Source: Plectrocnemia conspersa (taxonomy: Eukaryota > Arthropoda > Insecta > Trichoptera > Polycentropodidae). From it: DNA of 64,000 bases. The stretch is taken from positions 124,001-188,000 of the forward strand of contig VTFK01000144.1 in the NCBI GenBank assembly GCA_009617715.1, written 5' to 3'. The translations under genes and the position numbers were made by a program. Positions 1 through 13,699 of this stretch are shown here, in pieces (the stretch's first letter is position 1; each line of letters opens with the position of its first letter). The notes under the pieces were generated by a model, which saw nothing but the letters and a program-made list of their open reading frames with translations, was not told where the DNA came from and made no database searches.

Positions 1-2739
1 TTTTAAATTTCTCGTTTTTGTTAAATGCCAGTAGTTCACAGACACCAGGGTGGAGTTAAAAATAAATTAAAATGTGATGATATATGTATGTATAACTAAA
101 TAAACTGTCGATCCTTAGCGACCCTTTTTTTACACAGAAGGCTTGAGCACCACATATTACAAAAAACGCCGCAAAAACACATGAGCAAACGCATCACGTG
201 CATACACAAAACAGATATTCTCTAGTCTGTGCCTGTATATCATGTTTCTGTTATATAAACAAATTTTTGTTTTCTTAAATATCGAGGGGATACTAATTTA
301 TTACATTACTCAAATAAAGAAAGAAAAAATGTGCAACATGTACAAATAATCTCTGTTTACATGCATTCAAATTTAAAAAACACATCAGTTGCAGTCATTT
401 TGGTGATTCCTTTGTGATTTTTTAATAGCTTACATTTTATAGTAGAAAGTTTTTCATTTAATATAACTAGTAAGCCAAAAAACGCTTTTAGCTTTTATGT
501 CGAAGAAAACATATCACGTGTTTCTAACAGATTGATTTGTATTTTTATATTATAATTTATAAATATTGAAAATAACATTGCGTTAGTTTTCATTAAATTT
601 TTTTTTATATTGAGAATTACTTATGGCTAATATTTTACACATATGTTTAGTGAAGCGGATTATTTGGGTAAAAATATGTCTGAATGGAAATAAAAATAAT
701 AATATAAAAATAAACATGTACAGATAGAAAAAATTGTGTATGCAATACCTGCTTTTGTTTTTATTTCGCCAGCTATCCCTATCGTAAAAAATGAGCAAGC
801 CACTGCGGTGTGGTCATTTCTCTGCTATATAATATAATAATTACAAGGAAATGCTAGGTACCGTTATGCCTCCTTTACACTCTCTCGAAGTTGCCCGAGC
901 CGAAGTCGGCCGAGTAGCCTTCCACACTCTTATGCGACTCTGAGAGGATCTTATACGCGCGCGCGCTTTTCTTCTCAAATAAATTTCATTTGAGTATTTT
1001 CACAAATACGTACATATGTAATTTTTTAATTGAGGTTTGTTCAATCTGCTTAATTTGTAATAATTAAAAAAAAATTTTCTTACCATTTAATTTGTAATCC
1101 GTTTTTTTTATTATAATCAAAAGTGTTCCTTGACTTCAAAAAAGTTAAGAACCACTGGCTTATAATGTAATTTTACATAACGCTATTTTTTTTATAGAAT
1201 GCAGTAATTTTATTCTTACTGAGATTAATGAAATCATCACTTATAAAAGTTTATATATAGCTAGAAATAATAATATGTATTATCGCCAGAAGATGTCACT
1301 AGTAATCCAGTTTTCAGAATATAATCATTCATGTATTATCACGGTCTTCAACAACTCTCGCTTTTATGCAATACCATAAACGATTACCGCCACATGGTCA
1401 CTCAAATTAATTACACCGTTAAATTTAGACCATAGACAAACGTTAAACCAGTCTATTGCGTTTTCTTTAAATTTCCGTGAACGTATAGCCTCATCGCCCG
1501 TCACTCTCAGCCTTTGACCCGAATGTCTTTCATCATAAGTCCTAATTTATACATATATAATTTAATACATGGTCATCAGCCTACAGTGCGATGCTCTTAG
1601 AGTTCAGGGGTATTCGGTGGGCAGCTAACACCGAATGTGGTTCACCCACGTTTCCTGCCAAATAGTTATCCCACGTTCACTGTCCCTGTCGTTTCTGCAC
1701 TCGAGCTGGTAATCGATTTGCTTCCAATAAATAATTCAGAGCTCTGCTTGTAGATGTGTCTAGAGGGCAAGTCCTTCTTTAAACGCACATGTGTCATGCA
1801 CCATCAGATACGTCCGCGTGGTCATATTTCAACTGGCTACAAGCGCTGACTGGGGGCGATATATTATAATCACTGCGTGTATGCTGTTGCTGTGGCTTGT
1901 TACGTCGGTTGGCATTGCACTAAATCTGAATCGGGATTATCTAAATGGGATGAGACGGGAATAATTAGAGATGGAGTTGCAAGCACGTTTTCTTTTACAA
2001 TGGATTTAAATCAAATTGTAATGTGAAAATCAGATTGCTGGATGTAACAAAGTTTCAGATTATATTTATTTTTCTTTACCTCTCCTAATGGTTTTAAGTG
2101 GTATTTTAATCAAAAAGGCTGCTATAGAAACCAGTAAAATTATTATAATAAATGTGAAAATAAGGACTCGAATTTAATGAGGTCCCGTCCTTTGTGCGTC
2201 GGACAAAAGCATCCCGACATAAGTGCGCCGTCATAATCGCGCAGCGTCATATACGCGCCGTAATTTGCGAGAATTAAAATAGAATTTGTATAAAATAAAT
2301 ATAAACTAAGATATACGGTATACCTACCGTCGATTAGATGGATTAGAGAGGTGTCAAACGGAATCCCAAATATGTTTGTTATTAATTATTTTTAAAATAT
2401 TTTAATAATAATTAAAAAAAATGTTATAGCATTTATAAATAGAAATAGACAATATTTATTTTTATTTTTAAATGTCTTATATAATATCTCGCTTGCATAT
2501 AAGCAGTTAGATGGGTTTATTTCGAGTGAGCGTTGGTTAGAATAGTGAATACCCCATGAATAACTTCCAACGAATCTGCAACGAGTCTATTTTATTGTAT
2601 CCAGGACGCGAAGGTATTCAGAGGGACAATTGAAAAATGCATAAAGTCATGTATATCAGCGATACTTCAGTCAAAAGCGAGAAGGGTCGTAGTGATGGTT
2701 GTAGTGAAATTCTTAAATTGGTATTGTTGAAAGGAAATG

Positions 2740-3170
2740 TTGTCCGCGGGCGACTGTTTGTCTCTTCGAGTGTCTGCTGGAGTCTGCTTATGACTCACCG
2801 GAGTCCATGACTGAATATCCAAGGCTGCAAAGCTTGCTGACCAGTCACAATCATGCAGCGATCATCAAGGCGATTCTTAAAAAACGAAATAAGTGACATT
2901 TGATATTTACGAGGTCGAAAAATTGTGTAACGGAATGTTATACCTTTACGGTGCTATATTGTTTCCTGTGACCGTTTCATAACAAAGAAATATTCATTCA
3001 ATGCAGCGGAGAACCCTTGTGTGTTATTTATGAAGGAATCCTTTGGTTTTAGTCGTCACAAGAGTCGTAACAAGAGCCTTTGTGTAAATCGCACTATTGT
3101 TAAATATCACTTTTGGTCACAAACGTGGGTATCTGTGTGGTCCACCACAAAATATCTAAGAATGTTTTTT
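2740..3170 (+). repeat. Interspersed repeat R1, diverged copy
   Basis: This stretch shares recognisable blocks with copies at about 11180-11400, 13700-14330 and 40640-41000, for example GCAAAGCTTGCTGACCA followed by CATGCAGCGATCATC, and later TTGTTTCC.GTGACCGTTTC and a TGTGTTATTTATGA block. No coding capacity is visible. The mix of a GC-rich head and an AT-rich tail, and its recurrence in both orientations, fits a solo LTR or other non-autonomous element, but I cannot place the class. Confidence 0.6.
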
Positions 3171-3785
3171 TATCTCATTTATAATTCACCATGTTGAGAA
3201 TAACTATAAAATAGTAGAGAGGTACCGACAGTTAAAATTTAATACTATAAGTCTTATATTGAAACAGAAGTATTATAATTTATCAATATAAAATTTTTAC
3301 TTATAATAAAATATGTAGAGTTTAGTGAAATTATTTTTATTCCCTGAAATGTATAAAATGAGGAACGAATGTACAGAAAATTGTTGATTTATTAATGCGT
3401 GTAGTACTAGTATATAATAATTGCAATTATTAAATCTCAAAATAAAATAGAAACCATTCTACCGAATGGAATAGACAAAATTAATAGCAAATCAGAATGA
3501 GTTTACCAAATTTCTTTTAACGATTGTGACAAAATTTACATTTTCAAGATAGAACATAGAAACGTGATAAAATGCTTAGATAAAAAATCTACTTTGGCAA
3601 ACCACACTTTAAATGATATAACCATCATCATATAATCTTTGATACAACTATAACTTTTAGCAAAATTAAAAATTCAAGTGCAAAAAATTATATAAAGTGA
3701 AAGAAAAATAGCACTAAATAAAAGATATTTCAGATAATTGGTTACGGGTTTTAAACCATGCTAAGTTAAATTTTAAGAATATTCA

Positions 3786-3808
3786 TATATATATATATAT
3801 ATATATAC
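3786..3808. repeat. (TA)n microsatellite
   Basis: About eleven TA units in a row inside AT-rich non-coding DNA. No associated gene. Confidence 0.9.
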
Positions 3809-6317
3809 ATTTATTTAAACAAACCAATTCTAAAATTAATGTACTTGTTGTTCCTTTAGTAATGAACAAACGGAAAAATAATAAAACACAAGATCGAGCC
3901 AAGGACGACGCAGCTCAAGAATCTGCGGTGGCTGAGATAAGGGAAAAATTACGCTCAAGATGATGACCCCAACAACAGCGGTCGAAACGTCGGCAAACGA
4001 GATGAAGAAAAGGCGCGATATGAAAACCGTCACATCGTAAAAAGCTAAGTAACGTGTTGAATAAATTCGGTATAAACTTTAACAAAAATATAAAACGAGA
4101 CGTAATTTAAAAATATATATAAATAATAATATTTATGTATATATATTTCTGCTTTTTAATTAAGAAATATTTTAAAAGCCACAAATGTGAGTGTTAACAG
4201 CCACAAATCGTTACGGGAACATTAGTATTATACGACACAATGAGTTGTAAATATCCTGGCGTGTAATGATGCAATTTTCATTGTATACCTCGATGACAAT
4301 TCGCTTGTATTGGTTTGAAGGCTTTTTTATTCATAATACAAACGGCGATAATTACAATATTAATATAATCCAATCGAGATAACGTTCGTCAGCGTCCCAT
4401 TTGGAAGCTGAGTGGGCCGTATCAACCCACTTGGACAAGTATGTTAAATGACAAGGTTCCCAAGACTTAAAAAAAATGTAACGATATTGTGTGTAAGTGG
4501 AATGGAATCCGGTTTTAGCAAAGGACATCGAATCGGCTGCGCAAGAATCGTATTCCGGGTTTAAATCGTATTCAAAATATTTAGTTCAAGAATATTGGTC
4601 GGTTAATTGGCATCTGAGCTATTTTTGATAAAAATAAAAAGTATAGTTGAAAAGGTATAATCATTACCGGTTAGTAACACTTGAGGAAAATAATATTTAT
4701 TAATGTATTTGCTAAGCTATTTTTTTAATATATTATGCATTAAATACATACATAGTTTCAATATGATTTGATAGCCTATGAATTTTCTTGTATAATATTT
4801 TTAGCAACTTAATAAGCCTTTTGCTCTTTTTTGAAAATTGTTTATAAAATTTATTATTACCGCTTGTAAGTACTGCTTCATCGTCATTTGTTGAATTGAT
4901 AAGAATTCCTTATTGAAAATAAGGTCATCTAAAATATTTTTATTATATAGCACTTCCGTTCTGAGTCGCTAATCAAAGCACTCTTTATTTGGAAAGGATG
5001 CACGGTGGATAATACGTTCTACCAGCGCATTAGATTATTACTCTTCTATTATTGATTTACGGGTTGGTTAACAATTGCTGAAGTGGCAATCTTAACATTT
5101 GTGTAAATTTTCATATACTGCCACAAATTTTATTATTCTATTTACTATATCGCTGATTCGATGCTTTTTAGACATAAATAAGTTTTAGGTTTCACTATAA
5201 ATTATTGTTATTGAAAATCCTTCTCTTTTTTTCATAATAGAAACCAGTGAATTAACTTTGGTAATTTTCTTTAGAGCGTGATTCTATGAGCTGAGTTAAA
5301 TTTTTTTTGTGAAGGACTTGAGATGAATTCTACGAGCGATGCACAATTAGTGTTCCAGCTTGTTAAGTTTTTCAATACGTACCATGACGTGTGCACCGTC
5401 TGTTACAATAAAAACTATATCATTACTCATTAAAATACGGTGCTTTTAAAATAAGTTTATATTTAAAATTTGTAATAAAATTTAAAAAACAATAGATTGT
5501 TTATTGAATTTTAAAAAAAATGTCACTTCAAATATTTTTGAAGGCATGAAGTATACAAACAAAAATTTCTGAGATGAGAACAGCAAAAGATTTGCCCCCT
5601 GAAATGTTTGCAAAAGAAAACGTGGACTAAGAAGTTGCATTGCGTTGCTTCTAGACGATGATTTAAATGCGTTGGGTTATATATGGGCGGCTTAATATGG
5701 CTTTGCTCTGTTATAAAACCTTCAATGAATGCCTGATAAACCAAAGGTTGGTTGAAAAAACCATGATGTCAAGGCAAAAATAGGACTGTGCATATCCTCT
5801 CTACTCTGTTAAACGACCCAAGATCTACTGTACATTTAATGGCTCAAAATTTTTGGTGTCGCCTGGCAGGGGAATCTGGTCTATCAGATGTTTTTAGAAA
5901 CGTGTTTCGAAAAACACCATTATGACCTTTGGTTGTCAGAGAGGATAGAAAACGTTTGCCACATTGTATTTATTGAGAAAAAAATATATTAAAATAGGTA
6001 TAAAACCACAAATTAACTTATGCTCTATTCATAAATTACATTCAGTAGTCAACTTATAGCAAAAAAATCATTGATTTTCTAGCGTATGTCTATTAATATT
6101 AATGGTATACATTAGTTTTGACAGTATCCATAAGATATACATTAGTTTTGTTATTTAAAAAAAATAATATACTATACACAAATGTACCTAATGCTAAAAA
6201 CTGTTTATTTTCTCATCGCTTAACAGGAGATGGTAAAAAGGTAATAACAAAAAAACGGTATGAAGCATTCGCGGGCATATAATCAACGATTACATCTGAA
6301 AAGATCATCAAGTCTCA

Positions 6318-6575
6318 TTATCTCACATTGAGCATCTCACCGGCAATTACGTCGACGTTGATAGCTCTTGTTTGCTCTTTGTAATATTCTTCGACGTGCT
6401 CCCAATCAATCAAAGTTTGATCGTTAGTTGAACTTGGGTTCCTTTGAATCGAGTCTACATGTAATTCAGTACGTGTAAATAAATCCGTGTGCAAGAAGAC
6501 CTTGACACTATAAACAGCAACAAATGACATAATACACCAAAGACCATTGAATGCAAATTTGAACCGAGAGGACAT
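6318..6575 (-). CDS. Doubtful small single-exon ORF, one membrane segment
   Basis: An 85-codon open frame starting ATG at 6575 and stopping at 6318. The predicted product begins with a short basic stretch, then one hydrophobic segment at about residues 10-28 (core GLWCIMSFVAVYSV), then a polar tail rich in D, E, N and T containing DWEHVEEYYKEQ. This topology is what a small single-pass membrane or mitochondrial protein would look like, and its composition is less AT-biased than chance ORFs nearby. I do not recognise the family. No neighbouring gene gives context, and no introns are evident. It could be a real small gene, an exon of a larger gene, a retrocopy or chance. Confidence 0.3.
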   Translation of the reverse strand: MSSRFKFAFNGLWCIMSFVAVYSVKVFLHTDLFTRTELHVDSIQRNPSSTNDQTLIDWEHVEEYYKEQTRAINVDVIAGEMLNVR

Positions 6576-6599
6576 CCAGATAGCCAGAGGTTAAGGATG

Positions 6600-8470
6600 T
6601 AAACAATGGGTGCGGTATGGGGCTCCCGGTCGATTTATTAACTCGGACTCTTAATTAAGATGAATAATGTAAATACAGTGAGTATGGTAATCCTGAATAT
6701 ATAACACGGGTATTTACCTTGTGCATGGTAAGGATTCGTGCGAATGGTGCTCCTATAGTTTGCATGAGTGCTTTTATGGTAATACGATCGGCGATGGTAT
6801 GGTAATAAGATTAACAAGCTATTTGTAATATTCTACGCCAATTTTACTATACGTAGAATTGCGTAAGATAAAATGGATTCATTATTAAATTTAAATAATA
6901 TAATATAATACTTAAAATCTCAATAAATTTCTTATATATTTTACTCTCTGTTATCATTTTCAGTTATTGATGATGTTTTATTTCTTTCAATGAAAAACTG
7001 TTTTATTGTATTCTGTTTATGTTTTTCACTCATTTGAAAAAAAATATATGTAAATAGAATAGAGAATATTAAAATATTAATCATGCATTAAACAGAAATT
7101 TAACACTTAATTGACGCGTCATTTTTTGCCGCGTGATTTTCGCGCAACAAAGAGTTACATCAATACAATTATTTTAGCAGTGGCTTGCTTCCTGCATGAA
7201 AAATTAATTTAAATATTAAATTTCGCGCATCTGCAGTTTTAAATCTAAAGAGGCGAGTATGATGCCAGTTTAAGATATGTTTTATTGCTTAGCTTCACGC
7301 TTAAATAAAACTTCCACTGACATTTTACGATCTCTATGTATAAATTATACAAAGAAATAATTATATTTCCATACTAGAAAATATACATTTGGCATACTCC
7401 ATTCCTATCTTTTGTCGTCGCCAAATGTCAGTTTGTCAGATTTTTTATGTTATATGTATATTTTTGCATTTTTGTATTATCCGTCCACTCACGATATTTG
7501 GTACATAAAATTTTATTCGAAATATTTTTTAAATGTACTTGCATATTAAATTCCATTGCAATTAAAGTGCCATGGCGGCGTCCTGACTCAAAAGGAACTA
7601 CACTACTGGGAGTACCACAGTGATCCAATCTAGGTCCTCTCATTTTTTTGTTATTTATTAATGACATACATGCATAAATTAATAATTTTGAATATTGAAG
7701 CGATTCAGAGTATTTGCAAAAAATCTGTTTTTTTAATCAGTACATCCTCCTGTATGTTTTAACTTTGAATCACGTAGTATTTTTGCTAGCGGATAATACG
7801 GGAACAAAATGAAAAGCCAGCTTGTGTTATAAATACATAAAATAAACAAGAATCGTCATGCGATAATATAGCAATCGTTTGATTTCATACTGTTAAATAT
7901 ATGATGGTAATAAACGATAATCACACGAGAGCATTATCTTCTTCAGCTAAAAGCATATTAAAGTATATGTTAACGCATTAGTCACGGGGTAATATGCTCA
8001 AAAATGCTTAAAGTCGAACTTAATCCATTATGGGCGGGGTCACATCAAACATTAAAAAATCTTCAATGAAACGGCGGGGCGGGTCTTTAATTCATCTCCT
8101 CGGGTCTTGTTAACAAACACGTACAATTTTAAAGCTATCTTGTGCAAGTATCGCGTCCTAGCTCAGCGCGATTATGTCGTGTGTTAGGGTGCTTAAACTG
8201 TTTTGTTAAATTAATAAATTCAATTAATTCTGAAAATAAATATAGCGGTGAAATAAAAAAATGTGATTGTGTTTTATATTATATTTTTTAATATTGAAAT
8301 ATGTTCATTCAAACGATCATTTAAAATATTATGAAAAGGAAATAAATGACTCGTTTTGACAAAAGGACTAACTAACAATAAACGAATATGCCATACTATA
8401 ATTGTGCAATTTTACAGACAACGTAGATGTTAGCATATCTAACATTTAATCGCTCAAAAGCATAAAAAAA
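6600..8470. other. Intergenic AT-rich sequence with a possible LINE scrap
   Basis: No gene seen. At 7560-7667 the minus strand reads as a short peptide containing RGPRLDHCGTP. That resembles a fragment often seen near the end of non-LTR reverse transcriptase ORFs, but it is too short to be sure. The rest is unassigned. Confidence 0.4.
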
Positions 8471-8559
8471 CAACCCTTTTATGCGGAAATGACGCGCGAT
8501 AGATGCGTCTAAGCGGCGTAAAAACATTTTGCATTAACGATCTTCAATCAATGTAATGC

Positions 8560-8880
8560 AATGTTAAATAATCAAGCGATGCAATTCGCCCACCAACATC
8601 CACATCTGTGATTCGCCAGAGCTGTCTTGAATCAAGAATATAAAAGATGTGTTGCTTTGTAACATTCAAGGCGAAAGGGTCAGACGTGATTCAAGGCATT
8701 TGAAGCAAACCAAGAGAGGATCGTATCCACACGAGAGACATCAGCGGAGCGTCAAGAGGACATCACTTCTCAGTACACGAAATAAAATTCGACACTATTT
8801 ATCTACGCTGGTAAATTGTACATAATATAAATTTATTTTGGCTGCAAAGTCACACTCCTTCAGCCGCAAAGCCCCCAAGA
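8560..8880 (+). repeat. LTR-like repeat R2, copy 1
   Basis: This stretch contains a TATA-like box (ATATAAAAGA near 8640), a GC-richer transcribed-like part, and an end with CTGCAAAGTCACACTCC. It matches about 32860-33290 in order and spacing: a GATGCAATT block, then CATC..CATCTGTG.TTCG, then the TATA region, then GTCACAC. Two dispersed copies with promoter-like organisation and no coding sequence fit a solo LTR. Flanking target duplications were not identified. Confidence 0.45.
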
Positions 8881-8889
8881 AATAATATT

Positions 8890-11170
8890 TGTCTGTGTTG
8901 CAAATCATTTAATTAATAATTTTAAAACACAGCTTATATTTTATTTTGGTACAAATACAATGTTGCATTAGGTTTACAATTTATATTTTCTTAAATATAT
9001 AATGAGTTAAACACTGCAATAAAAATAGTAGCGACAATTATTATTACTTTGCTTTTTTTAAGCAAAAATATCTGTATGATATCTTAACTTTCCTAAATAA
9101 ATTTAATTATTATAAATATTTTTATCGTGAAAATAGTAATTATTTTAGTTTAATTATTTAATTTACGTTTTTCTCATTTCATTATTTTAATTGTTCTTAT
9201 ATTTTTCGTTTATATTATTTATTTTTATATTTTATATTTTACAATTATTATTTATTTTTAATTAAAATTTAGTTATAATAATGTTTTTTGTTTCTGTTAT
9301 TTTTAAACGATTTACAAACAAATAAATATGCTATAAATGGCAACAATTTTTAATATGTTTATAATCAATAAAATAAAAGCATTATTTATTTATTTATAGG
9401 TTTTGATGGCTCTTAAAATAATAGTAAAATAATATAAATTCAATTTACTTTTCTACAGTACCATTAAGCACTTATAAAGCTAAGAGCTATATAGAATAAA
9501 TATAATAAAAAGCTCAACGACCTAAGAGCTTCATTAATTTTTATTATACATAGGAGGACGCGTTCCTAAGATTAAATATAACGTATATTATTAAAATATA
9601 TATGTACATAAAGTATTATATTTCACTCCAGTTTATGTTTAAAGAGCACATTGTTTGTATTACATAATTATTTAATAACACATATCGATAATGATGATGA
9701 GGTTACTCAAATTTTGACCACCAAAGTTGAATTTCGTGGTTCTATTGTATTAAGAACACTAACTAAATGTTAACATTGTTATATGCATACATATACTTAA
9801 TGTAAAAAATATCATGCTTGCTTTCAATATTATTTTTATTTTTAGTCAATGTTACTGATATACTACCATATTAATAAATAAACAATATTAGTGTGAATAG
9901 TATAATATCTAATACAGATTTTCAAGAGCAAAAAGCTTTGTTTAGCCCTTTTTAAAAAATAATTGTTTTTTGAAAGGAAGCTAGCGAGATGTACGATACG
10001 CTTTGCTAAAGAACCAGCTTTTCTGATCTACTATCGGCCTTAGAAGCTCTAGACTTGTTATACATGCATAATAAAAAAGGCTTTGGCTTAATTAAATCCA
10101 GATTGAGACGTTACCGAGGCGAATTTTTCAGCACTATCTCAACGTTAAAGATCTTTAGCGTCCATCTATGTGTGAGTGTGTTCAGGGTTGGAGGTTTAGC
10201 TCGTGACAATGGACGAGCTTTTATTTTCGCGGAATGCAAAAAGCTCTTCGTCATGGCATGGGTGAAGAATTTCGCTTTGGTACTTAGATCTAGGAAGTGC
10301 TGTGGCACCTGAGCATATTACACCGCGGGTCGGCTGCCTTTGAAAATTATACATAATCACACGTTTTTAGCGTTCGACCATAATAATCACGAACGGTAGC
10401 CGAGATGATGAATTGTGATGTATCGCATGACTACCGGAATGTATAATATGATGAAAGCTTAATTTTAGATTAAATGCTGTGTGTTTAATTTTTCGTAATT
10501 CTATATACAACTTTTTTGATTTTTATTATTACACAATCTGTTTTTTTTAGTCAGAAGTATGTTATCCGTTGTGTGCGCCACTACCGTTACCAGTACTAGG
10601 GCCCTACAAGTCCGACCCTTATGGGCGGGCACCCAGCTTTTTACTGCCAGATAAGCGAAATCCCAACCCCCGTAGTGCTAAATATTTTAGAGTTGCATTA
10701 GTATTTATTCCGAGCGCTTGGGAAGACGCGCTATATATTTTCTTCCAGCAACTAGGCGTCTAGAAAATTAAAAAAAAGCATGTAGGAAGTCTTCCACTGG
10801 AGTAAGATAGTTTTTAACTATTCGAATATTGAATAAAATATTACATTCTTGACTTTTATCTATATTTATTTTTTAACCAATTGGTGTAAAAAAAATAATA
10901 TATTTGATTAAAAAATATTTATTGGTTTATAATTATTATTTTAATTAATCATTAATTACTGTGATAAGTATTAAACTGTTTGACTTTTTAGAATAAACAT
11001 AACTCAATACTGTGCGAATTACTGATCAGTGAAAGAATTTAATAAATACTTTTTTTTATCATACTTCTTAATAAGGGAGGGACATTATTTCAGATTTTTC
11101 TAGAGTAAAGTAAAATTTAGCCAGTTTGTTCCCTATTTTCACTCCTTACCTCCCTTCTCATATAAAAAAT
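8890..11170. other. Intergenic AT-rich sequence
   Basis: Mostly very AT-rich sequence (8900-9700 especially). ORFs at 10055-10312 and 10569-10763 are open but show no coding character and overlap open frames on the other strand. No gene or clear mobile element is supported. Confidence 0.5.
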
Positions 11171-11179
11171 TGTGCATAT

Positions 11180-11770
11180 TTTTGTCTTCCGATGAAATAT
11201 TGTTTCTCGTGACCGTCTCGTGATATATTATATGACAGAACCCTTATTTTTTTCTAGTGTTAATGAGGGCCTTTGTGCTCCCATTATTGTCTAGTTTATC
11301 CTTATTGATGAATAATCATTTTAGGTAATAGCAATTAACGCGAGTTTCAAAAATAAAATCTCCCACAAACGAGAGCATTTCTGTGGTCTGCCACATTTTA
11401 ATTAAACGCTAAATTTTTAAAGAATTATATTTTATAATTGCAATTGGTCAGCAAGCTTTGCAGCCTGGAGACCACGAGACGTTCGTCGCCCGCGGACAAC
11501 ATACGATCATGAACTCACACATCCCGCCGCCAGCTTCTCTACCACCGCTCAGAGAATATATTGTCGTTGCCACACTAATCAGAACTCTGAGGATCGTCCA
11601 CTGATATAATCTCTCAGCCAGCTTCACCAACACCGCTCGGAGAAAACTTTTTGCCATTTATCGTCTGTCGCAACATATGTAAATATAATGTAATAAAACT
11701 CTAACTAGATTCCACTCTAAGTCGCACTAGCTACGAAGTCACACCACTAGGGTTCTCAAACCTTCTCAAA
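11180..11770. repeat. Repeat R1, two pieces in opposite orientation
   Basis: About 11180-11400 is an R1 tail on the plus strand (GTGACCGTCTCGTGA, then TATTGTCTAGTTT, then AACGCGAGTTT). About 11450-11770 is an R1 head on the minus strand: read in reverse it runs GTGTGACTTCG, then GGTGGTAGAGAAGCTGGCGG, then GCTTGCTGACC. The head-to-tail inversion suggests one copy inserted beside another or an internal inversion. Confidence 0.55.
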
Positions 11771-12019
11771 ACTTATCGGTCTGTATGATACGGTCTGGTT
11801 TCAGTAAAATTATTATTTAAATTTAATATAATTACTGAGTCAATAATCTGATGACTTTCACCAGCAATTATTTTTTAAATTTGCCGCTTTTTATGCTACA
11901 CACAGTATATTTGTAGCAATAGAATAGCGAGATCTCGCAACCAAATAATTGCGTTAATAACTAGAAATATTGCATTGCCCACTAAATAGCACATCCATCC
12001 TGAGACGTTATTCACCCCT

Positions 12020-12400
12020 AGGTAACAGCAAAAATGCTTTTTGCTTAGATAACACATACTACCCTGCGCACATTACTATTGTCCTATGACTCATTGGTTA
12101 CCGATCGCCTGCGATTCGGCAGAATTGTATCGAAACACGACACGACACCCACAAAACTGCATTGAGGTTCTCTTTGTATAGCTAAATCTCTCTTGTCTGA
12201 AGTATTTTTAAGCGACTTTGGGCTGACAAGTTGATGGTATATAAAAGCCCTGCCTTCATTACCACTGTTTCGAAACCGAGAGCATTAAGCACAGCCACCG
12301 CAAACGAGGCGAAAATATAATCTGGAGCCTGAACGGAGTTAATTAACCGAGATTAAGGCTACCCATCTTTAGAGATGGGCGTAGATGCCTTTTGCGTAAC
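12020..12400 (+). repeat. LTR-like sequence with TATA box
   Basis: A GC-richer block in AT-rich surroundings with a clear TATA-type element (GGTATATAAAAGCCC at about 12236-12250), followed by sequence resembling an LTR R-U5 region. It is organised like R2 but does not align closely with it. No coding region is attached. It may be a solo LTR; it could also be a promoter of an unannotated transcript. Confidence 0.3.
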
Positions 12401-12884
12401 ATCGCCATCCGCGACACTGCATTAGTTTTCGCCTTGATTATTCTACCTGCATGCACTCTCTCCATAGTGGTTGGAGTATAATCGCTTCACGAATCACCAG
12501 TCACGATTTACACGTTTTGGACCCGATTGTCGAAGGCGACAAGAAGTCAATGTCATGACGTTGGCTTAATTCTGCCAGACATGACGTTATGGTATGGTCA
12601 TTGCGTGGTTTGGTCGTTGCGACACTCGATCGTGTCGCTAAATAAGCCATAAACGTAAACGCGATAAGAGTATGTTACGTGTAGGTCGGAGAGATGACGA
12701 TTCTGATTGGAGTGTGGGGATAATCAATTGGCACTGGATAAGTGACGAGTTCACTCACCGATTTTGTTTAAAAATTAATATAGTGAACTCCCATAAATAT
12801 TGTACAAATTCAGGATTGCATTATATAACAGTTTTAGGACTTTTATGTCACAGTTCTATATTTTACACAAAAAACTGTGTCTTA

Positions 12885-13010
12885 ACCTTTAAAAGTCCAG
12901 AGGCATGTATGTCATGGTTTTGTCATTGCAGTAATGAAAAATATAATTTATATTTTCTGAAGCATTTTTGTATGACTTACTGATGTATTTTCAGTAATTT
13001 ATATCGTAGG
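12885..13010 (+). repeat. Interspersed repeat R7, copy 1 (TTAACCTTTA-type end)
   Basis: This begins with TTAACCTTTAAAAG and contains GGCATGTATGTCATG. A related copy lies at about 16808-16960, sharing TTAACCTTTA, GGCATGTATGTCATG and TGACT.TGAT..ATTTTCAGTA. The TTAA-CC start hints at a piggyBac-type end, but I could not pair it with an opposite terminus. Confidence 0.4.
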
Positions 13011-13699
13011 TTACTTAGGAATATTACTAGTATAGTAATATCTATTTATTTTACTTGGAATTGTCAAATTATTAGCATAAAATATGTATATATCCAGCGA
13101 TGAATTTTGATATTTTTTTAATAATCTGTGCCTATCGTTTCGCGAATGGCAAACATAAAACGATTCATGGTTCTCAATCAAAAAAAGTTTTGTTCTAAAT
13201 TTTGTAAATATTAAATAAATTAAATATCTGTTACTAACTAAAAATCAATTGTAGTGATTATAAAGAGTTATATTTTAATAATTAAAATGTGTTTAAAGAT
13301 GATAACTTATTTGACAAAGTACCATACAAATAATATTTATGTATGAAATTTAGGCAAATCTTTCCGATGGTGAAAATGATAATATCTATACTCTATTTGC
13401 GTTAACACAGTCAGTTGGAGAGCTATCCATTTCATCATTATTCATAATTGAGAAATAGATGGATCATTAATAATGATTTCAGTTACATTTTTCAATTTAT
13501 ATTCCTCATTATTTATAACTACATCAGAATTCAAATTTGTTTGCAGATATTTAGAAACCATAATCGATGTTTTTTAATATATATTATATATTTAACACTC
13601 AGTTTGTTTCGGCTTATTTCGTTATGAATCGGTTTGTCTGCAACATTATATTAAATCATGATTTAAAAATAGATACACTAACTGAACACTTAAAACACA

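Larger units (their letters stand above)
1..6300. other. Gene-poor AT-rich region with old repeats
   Basis: I see no credible coding region here. ORFs are short and have no family resemblance. There is a GC-richer patch at about 880-970 ending in a short GC alternation. At about 1136-1160 there is a sequence reading, on the minus strand, like the end of a hAT-type transposon (CAGTGGTTCTTAA). Another GC-richer patch is at about 2190-2270. Repeat family R1 occupies about 2740-3170. A (TA)n microsatellite is at about 3786-3808. A repeat-like segment with the motif ACGTTTCGACC on the plus-strand complement is near 3960-4000. The rest is unassigned AT-rich sequence. Confidence 0.6.

Noticed and set aside
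10055..10312. Overlapping ORFs on both strands (85 and 65 codons)
   Set aside because: No domain, no introns, no context; open frames on both strands suggest chance in a GC-richer patch.
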